A stretch of 27,744 bases of DNA from Mesotaenium endlicherianum (GCA_009602735.1 WELA01006903.1:683483-711226); one strand, 5' to 3'; shown: positions 1 to 10,804, numbered from the stretch's first letter. Numbers and translations: made by a program. Notes: generated from the sequence alone by a model not told the origin.

Positions 1-756
1 GGGGGGCGGGGGTGGTTGGGGGCGGGAGAAAAGCGGTGTGACATTTGTATGGAGGACGTGTGACCTGCTGGGAATCGCAACTGGCTTCGGCCGCTTTCTG
101 CATCTACGCTGCTTGTGCATGTGCGGTGTGTGTGCGTCTACATGTATAGTGTGTAGGTGCGGGGGTATGTGGGTATGTGCAAGTCGTTGGCCTATTGATT
201 TGCGAGACCGAGTGCGATCAAAGAGGCCGAGCGGTGCCTAAACCGAGATTTGGGCTGGGTCTAGGCTGAAGGGTTCGGGGTTTTCGAGGAGGTTCTGGGG
301 GCCGGGGTCAGCAGCTAGTTTGTTCCACCGGCTTAGTTGAGGATGTTTCCGCTCTGCACTGCTCTGCTCTGCTCTGCTTCTTCTGCAAATCAAGCAGGAT
401 ATATGACGCTAATGAGTCAATCAAACAAACAAATAAAGAATAAACTGCCCCCTGTTGGAGAGCTGCTTCCCTTCTCAAGGGGGGTGCATGCGCATGCCTG
501 CATGCGTGCATGTGTGTTACACGTGCTCGACCAGCCTTCATTACCTTCGAGTGCCGCTGCCCGCGTGGCAAGAGAGCGTGAGCATGAGCATGACGGGGCC
601 TGATGAGCGTGGGCGTGGGCGTGGGTGGTGGCGTGTGCAGGCCCTCCAGCCTGGATGCGGCAGCGTATGCCTTCCTCATCTTCCACCTGCGCGCCCCCTT
701 GGTGCGGCCCCTCTCCCTCTCACTCAACACTCAGTCACTCGCGCTCTCATTCGCTC
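1..756. other. GC/GT-rich low-complexity region, no gene supported
   Basis: This stretch has G-rich runs, GTGTGTGC-like tracts and TGCATGC-like words. Both strands have open frames, but their translations are rich in His, Ala, Arg and Cys in the way simple repeats produce. I see no domain, and no splice-site set that links them to a gene. It may be flanking or intronic DNA of the small plus-strand gene at 1385. Confidence 0.5.
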
Positions 757-893
757 GCACTCATGCACGCACGCACTCACACACACGCACACACACACAC
801 ACGCGCGCGCGCGCACGTACACACGCAGGCACTCACACGCATGCATGCACGCACGCACGCACACGCGCATGCCCGCACGTACTCACTCACACG
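757..893. repeat. Compound CA / CG / CGCA simple repeat
   Basis: Runs of CACA, CGCGCG, GCACGCAC and CATGCATG fill about 137 bp. Alternating purine-pyrimidine DNA of this kind can adopt Z-form. It explains the His/Thr/Ala/Arg-repeat open frames read through it in all three plus frames, which I do not regard as genes. Confidence 0.9.
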
Positions 894-1239
894 TTCCTCG
901 GGGTCCTCCTCTGCATGACCCCTTCCAAGGCTCGTGTCGCCGTTGGGTGTGTCATGCTAAGGCCTGTCTGTGCCCTTGCTGAGCGCACCATGTGGGCGTT
1001 CCGCTCAAGATCTGTGCACACGCATCTGTAGCTTGCTCTGCGCTCGTCGTCTCCAAACCTTTGTTTCTGTACACATAGCTTATATGCGCATGCACATGCA
1101 TCACATACATGCAGAGACTCACTCAGGTGCACATACTTAAGCACACTATGAGGCGCGCACATACTCTTGCAGCGTCACCCTCTGTGGAGCTGCAGTAATG
1201 CCCTGAATCTCCGAGACATGTTATATTGGCAATCTTTAC

Positions 1240-1307
1240 TCACACACACACACAGAGAGAGAGAGAGGGGGGGGGGGAGAGAGGGAGGGAGGGAGGAGGG
1301 AGGAGGA
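1240..1307. repeat. (CA)n-(GA)n-(GGGA)n compound microsatellite
   Basis: A CA run passes directly into a GA run, then a G run, then GGGA/GGA units. It lies about 80 bp upstream of the ATG of the plus-strand gene at 1385, so it may sit in its 5' UTR or promoter. Confidence 0.9.
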
Positions 1308-1384
1308 TGCCGAGAGGTGTGGCCCCACAGCCCCTGTTGATCCCCTGCTCTGCTCTCAAGGGGCACTCACTCTGTGTCAAATCT

Positions 1385-2256
1385 ATGACGCGCGCGCAGC
1401 CAGATGCGCGGGTGAAGCAGGAGATTGAGAAGCACAGCAACCTGGTCAACTTTGCCACCGCCATGGAGGCCCGCCAGTTCAGCACTCGGCCGCCAGCAGC
1501 AGCAGCAGCGGCGGCGGCGTCTAGCAGTGGGGAGCCGGCCAGGCATCCCCCGCCCTTCACGAGCAACACAGGGCGCGCTCGGCCGACCCCAGCGCAGGGG
1601 CAGGCGCAGCAGCAGGCAGCGGCTGCAGGTCAGCCCAGCCGCGCCTGCACCTTGCTGGCAACTCCTGCGCTCCGCTCCTCTCTTTTCCTTCTCCTCTCTT
1701 CTCCTCTCCTCTCCTCCTTCCTGCCCTCCTTCCTCGCCTTGTTTCCAGAAGCAAACGAGTGTAGAAAAAGTTTCCCTCTTGGAGCAGGTTTTTGGTGGAC
1801 TTTGGGCAGCCAGTGCACCCCAGGCCATAGACGGAGGGCAGACTCCCGTTCAACTCGTGGCCAAGTTCCGGCTCTGCTGGTTGTCACTGGGCTCTCAGCC
1901 TGAATCAGAAGTAATAGACCGAGTGGTTTCATGACTGCCCGAGTAACTGTCCAAGTAATTTTCTGATGCCCCAGTTGGTTTTATACTGCCCGGGTGAGTT
2001 TTTGACTGCCCTAGATACTTTTTACTGCCCGGGTGAGTTTCTGACTGCCCGATTGAGTCTTTGCTGGGTGATGAGCGCAGGTGGAGCAGCGGCAGCGGGG
2101 GGGCGGAGTAAGAAGGAGGTGGCGCAGAAGCGGCGCGCGCGCTACTTTGTGATGGCCCAGGCCGCCACGGTGCTGCTCTACCTGCTGTTCTCGTCTCTGA
2201 CCATCACGGAGGAGGAGGGCGAGGAGTTTGAGGACGACGACGACGGCGACATGTGA
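1385..2256 (+). CDS. Two-exon gene for a small single-pass membrane protein with acidic tail (exons 1385-1628, 2081-2256)
   Basis: I do not recognise this gene. Exon 1 opens at ATG 1385 with a charged, helix-like N terminus (VKQEIEKHSNLVNFATAME), then Ala, Pro and Gln-rich linkers. A consensus donor (GCAG|GTCAGC) ends it at 1628 in phase 1. The acceptor GAGCGCAG ends at 2080, and exon 2 continues in the matching phase. The join gives 420 nt, or 139 residues plus a stop. Exon 2 encodes a basic patch (KKEVAQKRRAR), one hydrophobic segment (about residues 103-119, from FVMAQAATVLLYLLFSSL) and an all-acidic C-terminal tail (EEEGEEFEDDDDGD). With no signal peptide and a membrane segment near the C terminus, a positive-inside single-pass protein with its tail across the membrane is plausible. 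Further 5' exons cannot be excluded. The intron carries a pyrimidine tract and a 20-bp minisatellite. The splice model is inferred from sequence only. Confidence 0.5.
1676..1748 (+). repeat. Pyrimidine-rich tract ending in TTTCCAG inside the intron
   Basis: About 70 bp of nearly pure C/T (CTTCTCCTCT-type) end at a perfect 3' splice-site look-alike (GTTTCCAG at 1741-1748). It could be an alternative acceptor. The frame that follows, KQTSVEKVSLLEQVFGGLW from 1749, is open and protein-like, but it is out of phase with the exon 1 donor at 1628. Confidence 0.5.
1932..2064 (+). repeat. Degenerate ~20-bp minisatellite (ACTGCCCGGGTGAGTTTTTG-like)
   Basis: Copies of ACTGCCC or close variants start at about 1934, 1965, 1985, 2005, 2024 and 2044, giving a 19-20 bp period. 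Two units carry GGGTGAGTTT, a near-consensus 5' splice site. The array lies in the intron immediately upstream of the acceptor at 2080. Confidence 0.75.
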
Positions 2257-4437
2257 AGCGAGTGCTGGAGGCTTTGTTCCGAAGATGCTCCACCCTGCGC
2301 TCGCAGTCTGACTCGTAGTGTCCGCCTCATATGTCTGACTGATAGTGCTGCACACTCACGGTGCGGGGATGTGTGCGTATGTCGCGGCCGTTTGGCCCTC
2401 CCGTGGCGAGAATGTCTTTTGTCTGGAAAGGGCATTCTGTAACGAGCCCTGGCGCATGCCGGCCAGATGATGACTCTCCGGCGGCACTTTGTGTGCATAG
2501 ATGAGGGCAAGTTAGCCGCAAAATTTCTCTTTTTATCTTGGTTACACCTGTTCCCAGACGTCTGTGCAGTATGCAGCTTGTTTTGAGAGTTGCAGTCGTA
2601 TCATGGTTGTTGGACACAAAGAGACGCTTTTACGGCTATCCTGGCCACGAGGACACTGCCAACCATGCCCGCCTCCCTCAGTCACAGGGCACTACACATG
2701 CAGGGCTGGTCTCCTGACTCTCGGAGGTCCTTTGGAACAAGACGGGTCTGGAGTCTTGCGCTTCACCAGCCACATGCACTGCGCTACATGGGAATGTACT
2801 GTCACTAGATCTAAGTGTGCTCGCAACCGGCCCGTGGCAGACTAGCCTAGCAGCAAACATTGCACAATTTGTCTGCAACCTTCCTTTTTGAAGATATCTC
2901 GACATGTACCCTTTGCGCCAGTATTCATTGCCTGGCCGCACAGTTTTGGTGAGCAAGAAGCAATAGCTCTGCAGGTCCATGATTACATACTGATACATTG
3001 ATCCAGCAATACTTCTTGGATTGGAAGGCGGCGTTCATACGCAGGTTCTTTCGTGCAAAGTTTGATCTGAAGTAATTTGCAGCAAACGTATGAGATGGAT
3101 TTCAAGTGGTCAATACCATTTAAAGACAGATTTAAAAAAACTCTTCCTGAGATAAACTGGAGGGCAGACAATACAGATGTGGTTCATTCAAACTCTAAAG
3201 CACGTTGCACAGCTGATTGGCCAAGTTGACAACGCATACGACTGGTAAGGTCATGAGAACAAAAACCTTCTGCCAGAAGTTCACATCCAGTTCAATCAGG
3301 TCGATACGCAGTGAGACCAAGATTAATTCTGGCTGACGGTAGATTGAAAACAAATATTTTTCAATCTATTGCTGCTTCAGTGACTGAAAAGCAATGAGGT
3401 ATAAAGCAGCACAGATGGGCATTACACACAAAAGCAGAGCCAGGTCAAATAGCATGAAAGGGTGATGTATTATTCATTGGTATATCCTCCATATGGTACA
3501 TGGTAACCTGCTGACAAAAATTCCTTCCATAATTAGGCTGTACTTCCTAATATGTGGGTTGCTAATCAACAGTGTTGTAGGTGCTTGCTATACATATGCT
3601 GCATATAGCAGCTTATTAGGGTCAACACGCAGTCGTGTCTGCTAAGAAAGCGGATCTGATGACCTCAAAAAAGGATGACAGCTAGCCTAAGCTGTCGATG
3701 AGCCATCATCTCCTCAATCTGGTGCGCGCAACGATCTGCTATGTATCGCCTAAGATTTGCTGCATGTCGGAAGGACATGCAGACAGAGTGTAAGCTATGC
3801 CTACTTTAGTACCCAATGTTAGCCAGTATCTGCTACATGATCAAATAGTGGTTCACATGATGTCTAGGACCTGGAGGAGTATCTACTTGAGAACAGTTGT
3901 AGATATATCTGATACATCAATTGAAATGCTCATGAACATGCTACAAAGAAAGAAGGAACATACGATGGGACGTGAATCAATGCAGAGATGCGATTGGGGA
4001 GGGCATTTCCAAGACTTTTGAAAACAAGAGAGGCGCTGCCGGAAGCTCGACCTCCGAGACAATGTTGGCCGCGGGTCCTCCCACCTCTCGAGTGGGCCGC
4101 TGCCGGTTCTCCCCACCGACGGCCATCCCCTTCACCGGCAGAAATAGTCGACTTACACAATGTGTGCGAGGGAGAAAAAGGGGGACTTTCCACAGCTAGG
4201 GCCCTTGTAGCCCTGGCCTAGCTGGTACTTCCTCTATGCAACTACGCCGGCTGGCTGCTATTGACGAGCGCATGCCAAGTGCTGGGGGCGACGCGAGTTT
4301 GCTTGTACAGTACAGGCGAGTGATACACGTGAAGCAGAACGGTTCAACCTTCCTCCTCAACCTGCCCCTGAAGGCCACCTTGAGAGGCTGCTTTCCAAGT
4401 GATGTGGGGCTGGGGGCACTCAGCACTCAGCGGGCCT
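2257..4437. other. Intergenic region, no gene supported
   Basis: The composition changes from GC-rich to AT-rich after about 2850 and back to GC-rich near 4020. Short open frames occur on both strands, but none shows a domain, and I could not connect them with splice sites. It separates the small plus-strand gene from the 3' end of the minus-strand kinase gene, so both genes point into it and its edges should hold their 3' UTRs. Two clean hairpins are present: 11-bp arms at 3340-3350/3358-3368 and 7-bp arms at about 3675-3694. Confidence 0.45.
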
Positions 4438-6279
4438 TCAAGCCACGATGCCCATGAAAGAGGTCTTCAGCCTGCCGACGAGGCTGGGCTTGGAGAGCCG
4501 CCTGTCGCTGCCGCCCCGGGGGGAGCAGGCGAGGAAGGCAGCAGCCGTGGGGCTGGTGGACATCAGGGAGCTGGACGGCAGCGAGGCGCCGTGGAGGGAG
4601 GAGCAGCTCCAGACTCTCGAGTGCGCTGCCAGGGGGCGCGCCACCTGGATGCGCAGCGGCTTAACGTATTTGGTGACCCACGCGTGCTCTGCGGGAGGAG
4701 AGACAAGACACAGGGAGAGAAAATTTCTGTCAGAGACGCACTCGCTACAGGGCAGGTGTTGAGAGTCAGGCGAAGGAAGCTATGCCGGCAATGCAATGCA
4801 TGAGCGGTCCGGGCTCCGGCCACTGGCGCAATAAGAGATGCGTCGCTCGAGACGAGAGGAGAGGAGAGGCGCGTCTCTCTTACCGAGAATCTCGTCGGGG
4901 CTGATCCTCTGGCTGGGGTCCAGCGTGAGCATGCACAGCACGAGGTCCTTGGCCCCCTTGGATATCTTCGTCCAGGGACCCCAGCTCATGTCCACCTTGC
5001 CCGCCTTGATAGCTTCCATCACGCCCTCCTCGTCCTTGGCCCAGAAGGGGGGCATGCCGCACAGCAGGATGTAGAGGCACACGCCCATGCTCCACACGTC
5101 GGCCTCCGCGCCGTAGCTACCGTTGACAACCTCGGGGGCCACGTAGTAGGCGCTGCCTGCGAGGGCTGTCAGCTTCTCACCTGCAAGGGCAACCGATCGA
5201 GACAATTCGAGGAACAAGAAACAATATGGTGAGGCGACAGCTGCAGCACCAACGAGCGCTGGGGAAAGCACGGGAGCAACGTGCGCGGGGGGGGGGGGAG
5301 GGGGGGACAAGCATGCTGTCGCTGCTGTGTAGGAGAGTAATGGCACAGGCAACAGAGGCGCGGGCCTTGCGCATACAAAATGCGTCTACGTGTGATATCG
5401 TCTGAAGTGGTGACCATTACCTGGATTGACAAATGCGCCGGCGCCGAAGTCAGCCACGCGGATCTTGGTGTGGGAGTGCTTGTTGCACAGCAGAATATTC
5501 TCGGGTTTCAGATCACGGTGCATCACGCCCCTGCTCCTGCAGTGCCTCAGCACCTCCGCAATCGACGCGCACACCTCCGCCGCCTCGCTCTCAGGGTAGT
5601 GCTTGCGCGCCGTGATGCGGTCAAAGAGATCGCCTCCCATGCAAAGCTCCAAGAGAATGCAGACGTACTGCACAGGTACAAAAGAGTTCGTCGACACAAG
5701 CAAACAGAGGATCAGGACATGTTCGTCGTCGCAATGGGTCAAGCAGCACGTGCATATCAGTGACCACCTCAAGCGTTAAAAGCCAAGAACATAGCTCAAC
5801 TGGGTGACTTCGATGCGAGGCTCACGAGCAGAGGTCTCAAACGCCTGCGCAGAGAGAGAGAGAGAGAGGGAGAGAGAGAGAGATGTAGAGCTGGTGCTGA
5901 CCTTTGAGTCCTCGAGAACGTCATGGAGACCGACGACTCCACGGTGTTCTCCCACAGCCTGCATGAGGCTGATCTCATCCCGCACCGTGTCCACTGCCAA
6001 AGAACTTTTCAGTGAGCTCTTGCAGATGACCTTCACGGCGTATCTCTCTCCGGTCTCTTTGTGAGTGCAGGTGCGCACGCACCCAAACTGGCCTTCGCCA
6101 ATCACCGGGCCCACGTCATAGTCATCCCTAAGACTGACATAGGGCTTCTCGAAGATATTTGCAGTGTGGCTGCTCTCGCTACCAGACCATGTCCTCTGAA
6201 TGCGACTTGGTCGTGCACCTGCCACCACGGGTTTCTTGTAGTCCTCCTTGACTGCCTTCGTGCAATCCGAGCTACCCAT
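4438..6279 (-). CDS. CDPK/CRK/PPCK-type Ser/Thr protein kinase, four exons, no EF-hands
   Basis: Exons on the minus strand are 6279-5902, 5667-5421, 5180-4884 and 4688-4438. All three introns (about 234, 240 and 195 bp) start GT and end CAG or GCAG, with phases 0, 1 and 1. The join is 1173 nt, giving 390 residues. The N terminus MGSSDC fits N-myristoylation at Gly2, with a nearby Cys for palmitoylation, as in membrane-bound CDPKs. Kinase motifs run in order: glycine loop GEGQFGCV (about 61-68), catalytic Lys in YAVKV (K83), helix-C Glu E102, HRDLKPEN (about 176-183), DFG (199-201), APE (223-225), and the HAW block (309-311). GSAYYVAPEV, LYILLCGMPPFW and GGDLFDRI are typical of plant calcium-dependent kinases. 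After residue 311 there is only about 80 residues of Ser/Ala-rich tail. No junction domain or EF-hand appears in any downstream minus frame. It may be PPCK-like, or the model may stop short through exon skipping. Confidence 0.85.
5850..5884. repeat. GA microsatellite in kinase intron 1
   Basis: An AGAGAG run with one GGG interruption lies just inside the first intron. It reads as a CT tract in the sense of the kinase transcript, beginning about 17 nt after the 5' splice site at 5901/5900. It accounts for the poly-Ser/Leu translation that runs on from exon 1. Confidence 0.85.
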
Positions 6280-9200
6280 TTGACAAGAAAGGCTGTTTCC
6301 TCTTCAATACTCACACTATAATGTTCAATGCTTCGTACTTCTCTTGTTAATGGTAACGCAAATGGTCAAGAAGGCCTTCACTTGCTGCTACACACAGGAA
6401 GAGGAGATCGGATTTTCTGAGGTTGTTGTGGAAGTGCTCCTTTATTTCTAGCTGTGAGTCTCTTATCAAGTCATTGCGCTTTACACAGCACTCAGGAGGC
6501 TAAAGCGATGACCTGGGAATTCCGCCACTTGCAAGTCCATAGCACCTTAGTATCCGTAAATAAGTGATCAGCATATCATTTCGTCACCCGCCCATGTAAG
6601 CAATAAGGACAAAGTTATGAGTTAATTGCGGGGTACCGCCAGGGTACAGTATGGTCCTTATCGGTACATTTGTCAAAAGCGGACCAATTCCAGACTGTTC
6701 AGGGTGGTTCAGGGGCAGGGAACGGGCACTCATACCACCAACTCATACCCATTCGCTAGTAGCATCCGTTCCCCCGTCCATCCCACTGCCCATCCCAGAC
6801 CATCCCAGACTCCTCCAGTGACGTCCAGTCACGTCCCGTGCTTAAACCAGTCCCTTCTTTACTGACTGGCACAGTCTGGCATCGCATAACGCGAACGTGC
6901 TACGTGGCAACGCAAAGGTCGAAAGGCAGACCGAACAGGCGCTGCGACATGTTGCGACGCAAAGCACTTTCCGCAGCTTTTCCAAGGTTTTTGGGCGAGA
7001 AACCGACGTAGTGTACACATACCGAAAAGTAACCCTTTGTCTTTTACATGGTGTACCTTGATCAGACCGCAATGTACCTCATCTCTGTCGTCAATTGCAC
7101 TGCTTCCCTGCCGCACTCAGTCGTATGACTCGTATCACGTCGTAAGGAACTGCAACTTCAGTTTCGACCGTCAATCGCTGAGGACTTGCAAGTTGCAACC
7201 CTGCAGCTAGCTGGGAGAAATGGCAAAAAAGTGTAGGCTGCCTTTGATTTGCTCAAAATAACTGGAAGTGCAATGAGTCCGATGAGTGCGATAAAAAGGG
7301 CTAACGTGTTTCCATGAGTACCTGAGAATTACCTCCACTGGTGACGAAAGCATACTCGGAACGCGGGCAAGTGCATCATTTATAACTAGCCACCTGTGAA
7401 TGATGTGTGGGACAGTGTTCTCTACAAGGTGGGGAAGTTTCGCCTATTCAATTTCACTCTCTAACACAGCACGGCGGAGACCGTTTAGTAGTACCGAATT
7501 GAGGTACTACAGTGCACTAGTGACTAGAGTCTCTAGGATTCTAGTAGTCAAAGTCGACCATATGAGCCAGAAAGGGCGACGAGAAAAAGAGTCCTTACGA
7601 TTATGAGGACTTAAGTAAGACAGCTTTTCTGTTTGAGTCGGGTTCTACAACATCGACCATATGAGCCAATCCAATGCAAGAGATAGTGACCATATTCACA
7701 TAAGGAAAATGAATGTCAATGTCTTGTTGTTGGGCTTGCAATAGCATACTTTCATCCGACTTGATTGTAGCACTTCCAAAGTTCCAAGCTGTTGCCAAGT
7801 TCCAAGAATCCCTACCATAAAATGACCGCACGTGCAATTTCATTGGGCTCCTAATATGTGGTTGCAACCTGCTGGCACATGTTCTGCAAGCATCAACTAA
7901 ACATTGACCACTACAACCTTCCATCATTCCATAATTTCCATCATCATTCGTTGACGATGACCACGATAATCTATGGCAGGGACCGTGCCACTCGTGACCG
8001 AATTGGCCCAAAAGCACCACACAGGCCGAAACTGGGCTGTCGTGGGCAATTTTGGGTTAGGATGGTCTTGGGTGCCTCGTATAAAAACTTGGAAGAGCTG
8101 CTGGAAGAGCATGAGATGTGCATGGTCAGGGGGAACTTGGAAGAGCAGGAAACTCATGAAATTCCCCGACGCCCGTCCATTGCAATCCGCATACCCATGC
8201 AGTCCTTTCGCACATACTATTGTACTATTGTATTAAAGGCCAGCCTCTCCAATGATCGATCCTTGTAAGAATGTATGCAGCGTACTAAACTACAAGCTGC
8301 TACAAGCCAAAACAAACAATTGTACCGTTTGTTCATTTTCGTGTCCGGTACCGACTACCGTCCAATCAAACAAGCAGAAACATCTAATAGTACCAAAGAT
8401 TAGCTGTGATGTGCCGGCCTGAATCGTTATGCAGTATCGAATGTGACAAATTAAGGGCGTCTGGATAGCCCCGGTCGAATCCGTTGGCTACGATTGCGAT
8501 ATGCCCGATTCACATTCTCGACTCTCGACTCTCGAGTCTCTAGACTCTCTACCACTCTCTACTCATCTTGTGTTTCTTTGTTCTTCTGCGCAACACAACA
8601 ATCCACGTGTATTCTCTGACAAAGGAAGACTGCGAAGGACATTTCTTGTCAGAATACGAAGCTGGTTGATAATTTGCATTGTGACGATTGTCATGACTCA
8701 GGAGGGATGTGAATGGGCATAGTCGAGCCTCATCAGGGTACGAGTCTACGACGCCGTCTTCTGTTTTACCCTTCATGCGGACCGCGGTCGGGCCGGTCGG
8801 GAGTTCGAACTCAGGAGTGTGGTGGATCAATCGTGTCCACTGGGGCGTCCTTGACCTTGTCAGGAGGCGCCTTCCGATATTGGCCAGTATTGAAGACTAG
8901 CCGCCGTGTGCTACATCAAAGGATTACAAAAGCACGAAACGGGTCTCCATTTCTTGTCGGCTCTCGTCAAGCTTCAAGCATTTCAGCCACTTTCGGGATG
9001 TATACACCGTCTTACACCCGTACTTCTTTCCAGCTTCACTCTGTGGAGTAGCGAGCTACTACATCATCTCGAAGAGATGCAAAAAGTTACCCCTAACTGA
9101 CCCAAAACCACCCAAAACCACACGATACATGTCGTGCCTACCGGCGTCGGAACCATAGCACGCGAGGGCTCCATCAACCTGGTTAATATGTCGGTGAACC

Positions 9201-9729
9201 CTCCCGCGTGTGGGCTTTCCTTGGCTGACTGGTCGGTGCATCATTGCACCTGAGAAATCAACCTGGTCAATCGCCCTTTGCACGTGTGTCGATGGCAACT
9301 TGCTTGGAGTTGACCAATTTCTGGTCATCCTGCACCTACACCATTCCAGTGAGGGGTCAGCACTCGGTGTTTTCACACTGAGCTTATCTTCTCTTTGCTT
9401 CCTTTTCAGGACTCAACAATTTTGCAAAAAGTCATCTATCTTTTAATTCTCCTTACAAGGACACCATCTTACTTTCAACTAACTTTTCGCTCAAGTTGAG
9501 GGTTGCACAAGTGAACAAATTGTAATCTGCAAAAATCACGGCTAAAAAAAATGCACTTGAACACCAAGTTTCAAAGTAAATCGTCCACCAGGGCTTTCGC
9601 TTAACTTTCACCAAATCACAGCTTACAAGACTCTGAGACTATACCGGTGTGACATGAGCTCTACGCTCGGAACCGCACCTAACAGTGTTCCACTTTTGGT
9701 TGGGCTCACTCAATTCTTCACTGAAGACG
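6280..9729. other. Intergenic region upstream of the kinase gene, no gene supported
   Basis: About 3.4 kb of mostly AT-richer DNA. The longest frames (about 139 residues on minus at 7601-8020 and 136 on plus at 7858-8268) overlap each other and show no domain or convincing initiation context. The first few hundred bases should hold the kinase promoter, but I see no clear TATA box. CT-rich, partly palindromic words lie at 8515-8560, and a repeated 15-mer TCGACCATATGAGCC occurs near 7554 and 7654. It may include decayed repeats I cannot name. Confidence 0.4.
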
Positions 9730-10054
9730 TGTAATGAATCAGTATATTGGTAGATATAATATTCATTTAAATATAATAGTTAAATAAGTTCAGCCTGCTG
9801 AAGTTAACTTAATATTGAGTCTGCTGGACCTTATCAAATAATCAGTTTAATGACTCAGCCGGGAGCAGCAGGCTGAAGTCAACTTAGGTCAGCTTGCTGA
9901 CACATTCTTCGACAGCCAGTTGACTTCCGTACTAGCGAACTGCCCAGATATGCATCTAAGTGTAGTGTGCTAGATGAATGGCCAGATGACGTCCTTAGGG
10001 TGGATGGCGATTCGGGATGATGGTAGGTGGCGGTGGATTTGGTTAATCGAGGTC
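9730..10054 (+). mobile_element. Truncated family-A LTR fragment (5' part only)
   Basis: It starts with the same TGTAATGAATCAGTAT terminus as the other family-A LTRs in this window. It follows them colinearly, with several mismatches, through GGTTAATCGAGGTC, about the first 325 bp of the roughly 720-bp LTR. It then stops abruptly at 10054, and the missing half does not resume before the next LTR start at 10969. More mismatches than between the two LTRs of element A suggest an older insertion. Confidence 0.8.
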
Positions 10055-10477
10055 TGTAACGATTTGAGCTTTTTAGGCGTATTTGGGACGTTTTCCCAAT
10101 TATCTAAAATACGTTATACTATTTATCATAAGTTATTTGATAAATGATTGCATCACATTGAATTATTTGCCACACACGTGTGCCGATTAATTCCCGGTCG
10201 ATTGGCGAAACGACCGAGATACTATTGCAAAAAGCGTCGTAACGTAATTCGACTACTTCGCAAAAGTACGACATAATTATTCATAAAGTTACTTTGAATA
10301 ATTATGAGATGATAATTTAATTAATTATTGTTTGATTAAGTTATTTTGATTGTCATTATTACGAATAATGGACAATCACAGATTTCGGATTACGACTAGT
10401 CGTAATACGACTGTCGTATCATTAATACGAACAAACAGTCGTAAAGTCAAACGAAACGAAATATGCAAAGTCGCTTT

Positions 10478-10547
10478 GCATCCGAGCGGATTCGAACCCG
10501 CGACTTTCGTTTGAAACGTTCACACCTAACCGATTGGCCAAAGTAGC
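10478..10547 (-). other. Degenerate tRNA-like sequence (pol III A and B boxes)
   Basis: On the minus strand, TGGCCAATCGG (10540-10530) fits the A-box pattern and GGTTCGAATCC (10498-10488) is a perfect B box, about 42 nt apart as in tRNA genes. However, the implied acceptor arms (GCTACTT and CGGATGC) pair at only about four of seven positions, the T stem pairs poorly, and no anticodon arm forms. I read it as a tRNA-derived relic or SINE-like head, not a working tRNA. Confidence 0.3.
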
Positions 10548-10804
10548 TTTTCAAACTACCGGTTCATGACGAAAGCATGTGTACGTGACTCCGCGATCAA
10601 TCGCGACTTTTTCGGAAAGTCGCGAGAACGCGAAAACGCCCGTTTGGCGCGAATCGGTTTTTCGGAAACCGTCGAAAAGTCTCCAAACGGCCAACTGCGC
10701 GTTTCGAGCATACGGCCGAATGGGACACGTCCCTTCGACCGTTTTCGTTGAACATGAACCAGTGCCCTAGGTGGTGACTCGAAGCACTCCAGTGCCTCAT
10801 GTTG

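Noticed and set aside
757-893. CRISPR-like or tandem-array interpretation of the CA/CGCA region
   Set aside because: There are no unique spacers between fixed repeats. It is a simple-sequence repeat.
308-1162. Overlapping His/Ala/Arg/Thr-rich open frames on both strands
   Set aside because: They are translations of CA/CGCA simple repeats in several frames at once, with no domain and no splice support.
1749-1934. Protein-like frame after TTTCCAG (KQTSVEKVSLLEQVFGGLW...) as an internal exon
   Set aside because: It is out of phase with the only good donor of the first exon (1628) and I found no donor linking it to the last exon. Kept only as a possible alternative exon.
7601-8268. Two opposing frames of about 136-139 residues
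   Set aside because: They overlap antisense, at least one uses a non-ATG start, and neither shows a recognisable domain.
10478-10547. Functional tRNA gene on the minus strand
   Set aside because: The acceptor, T and anticodon arms do not pair adequately despite good A and B boxes.
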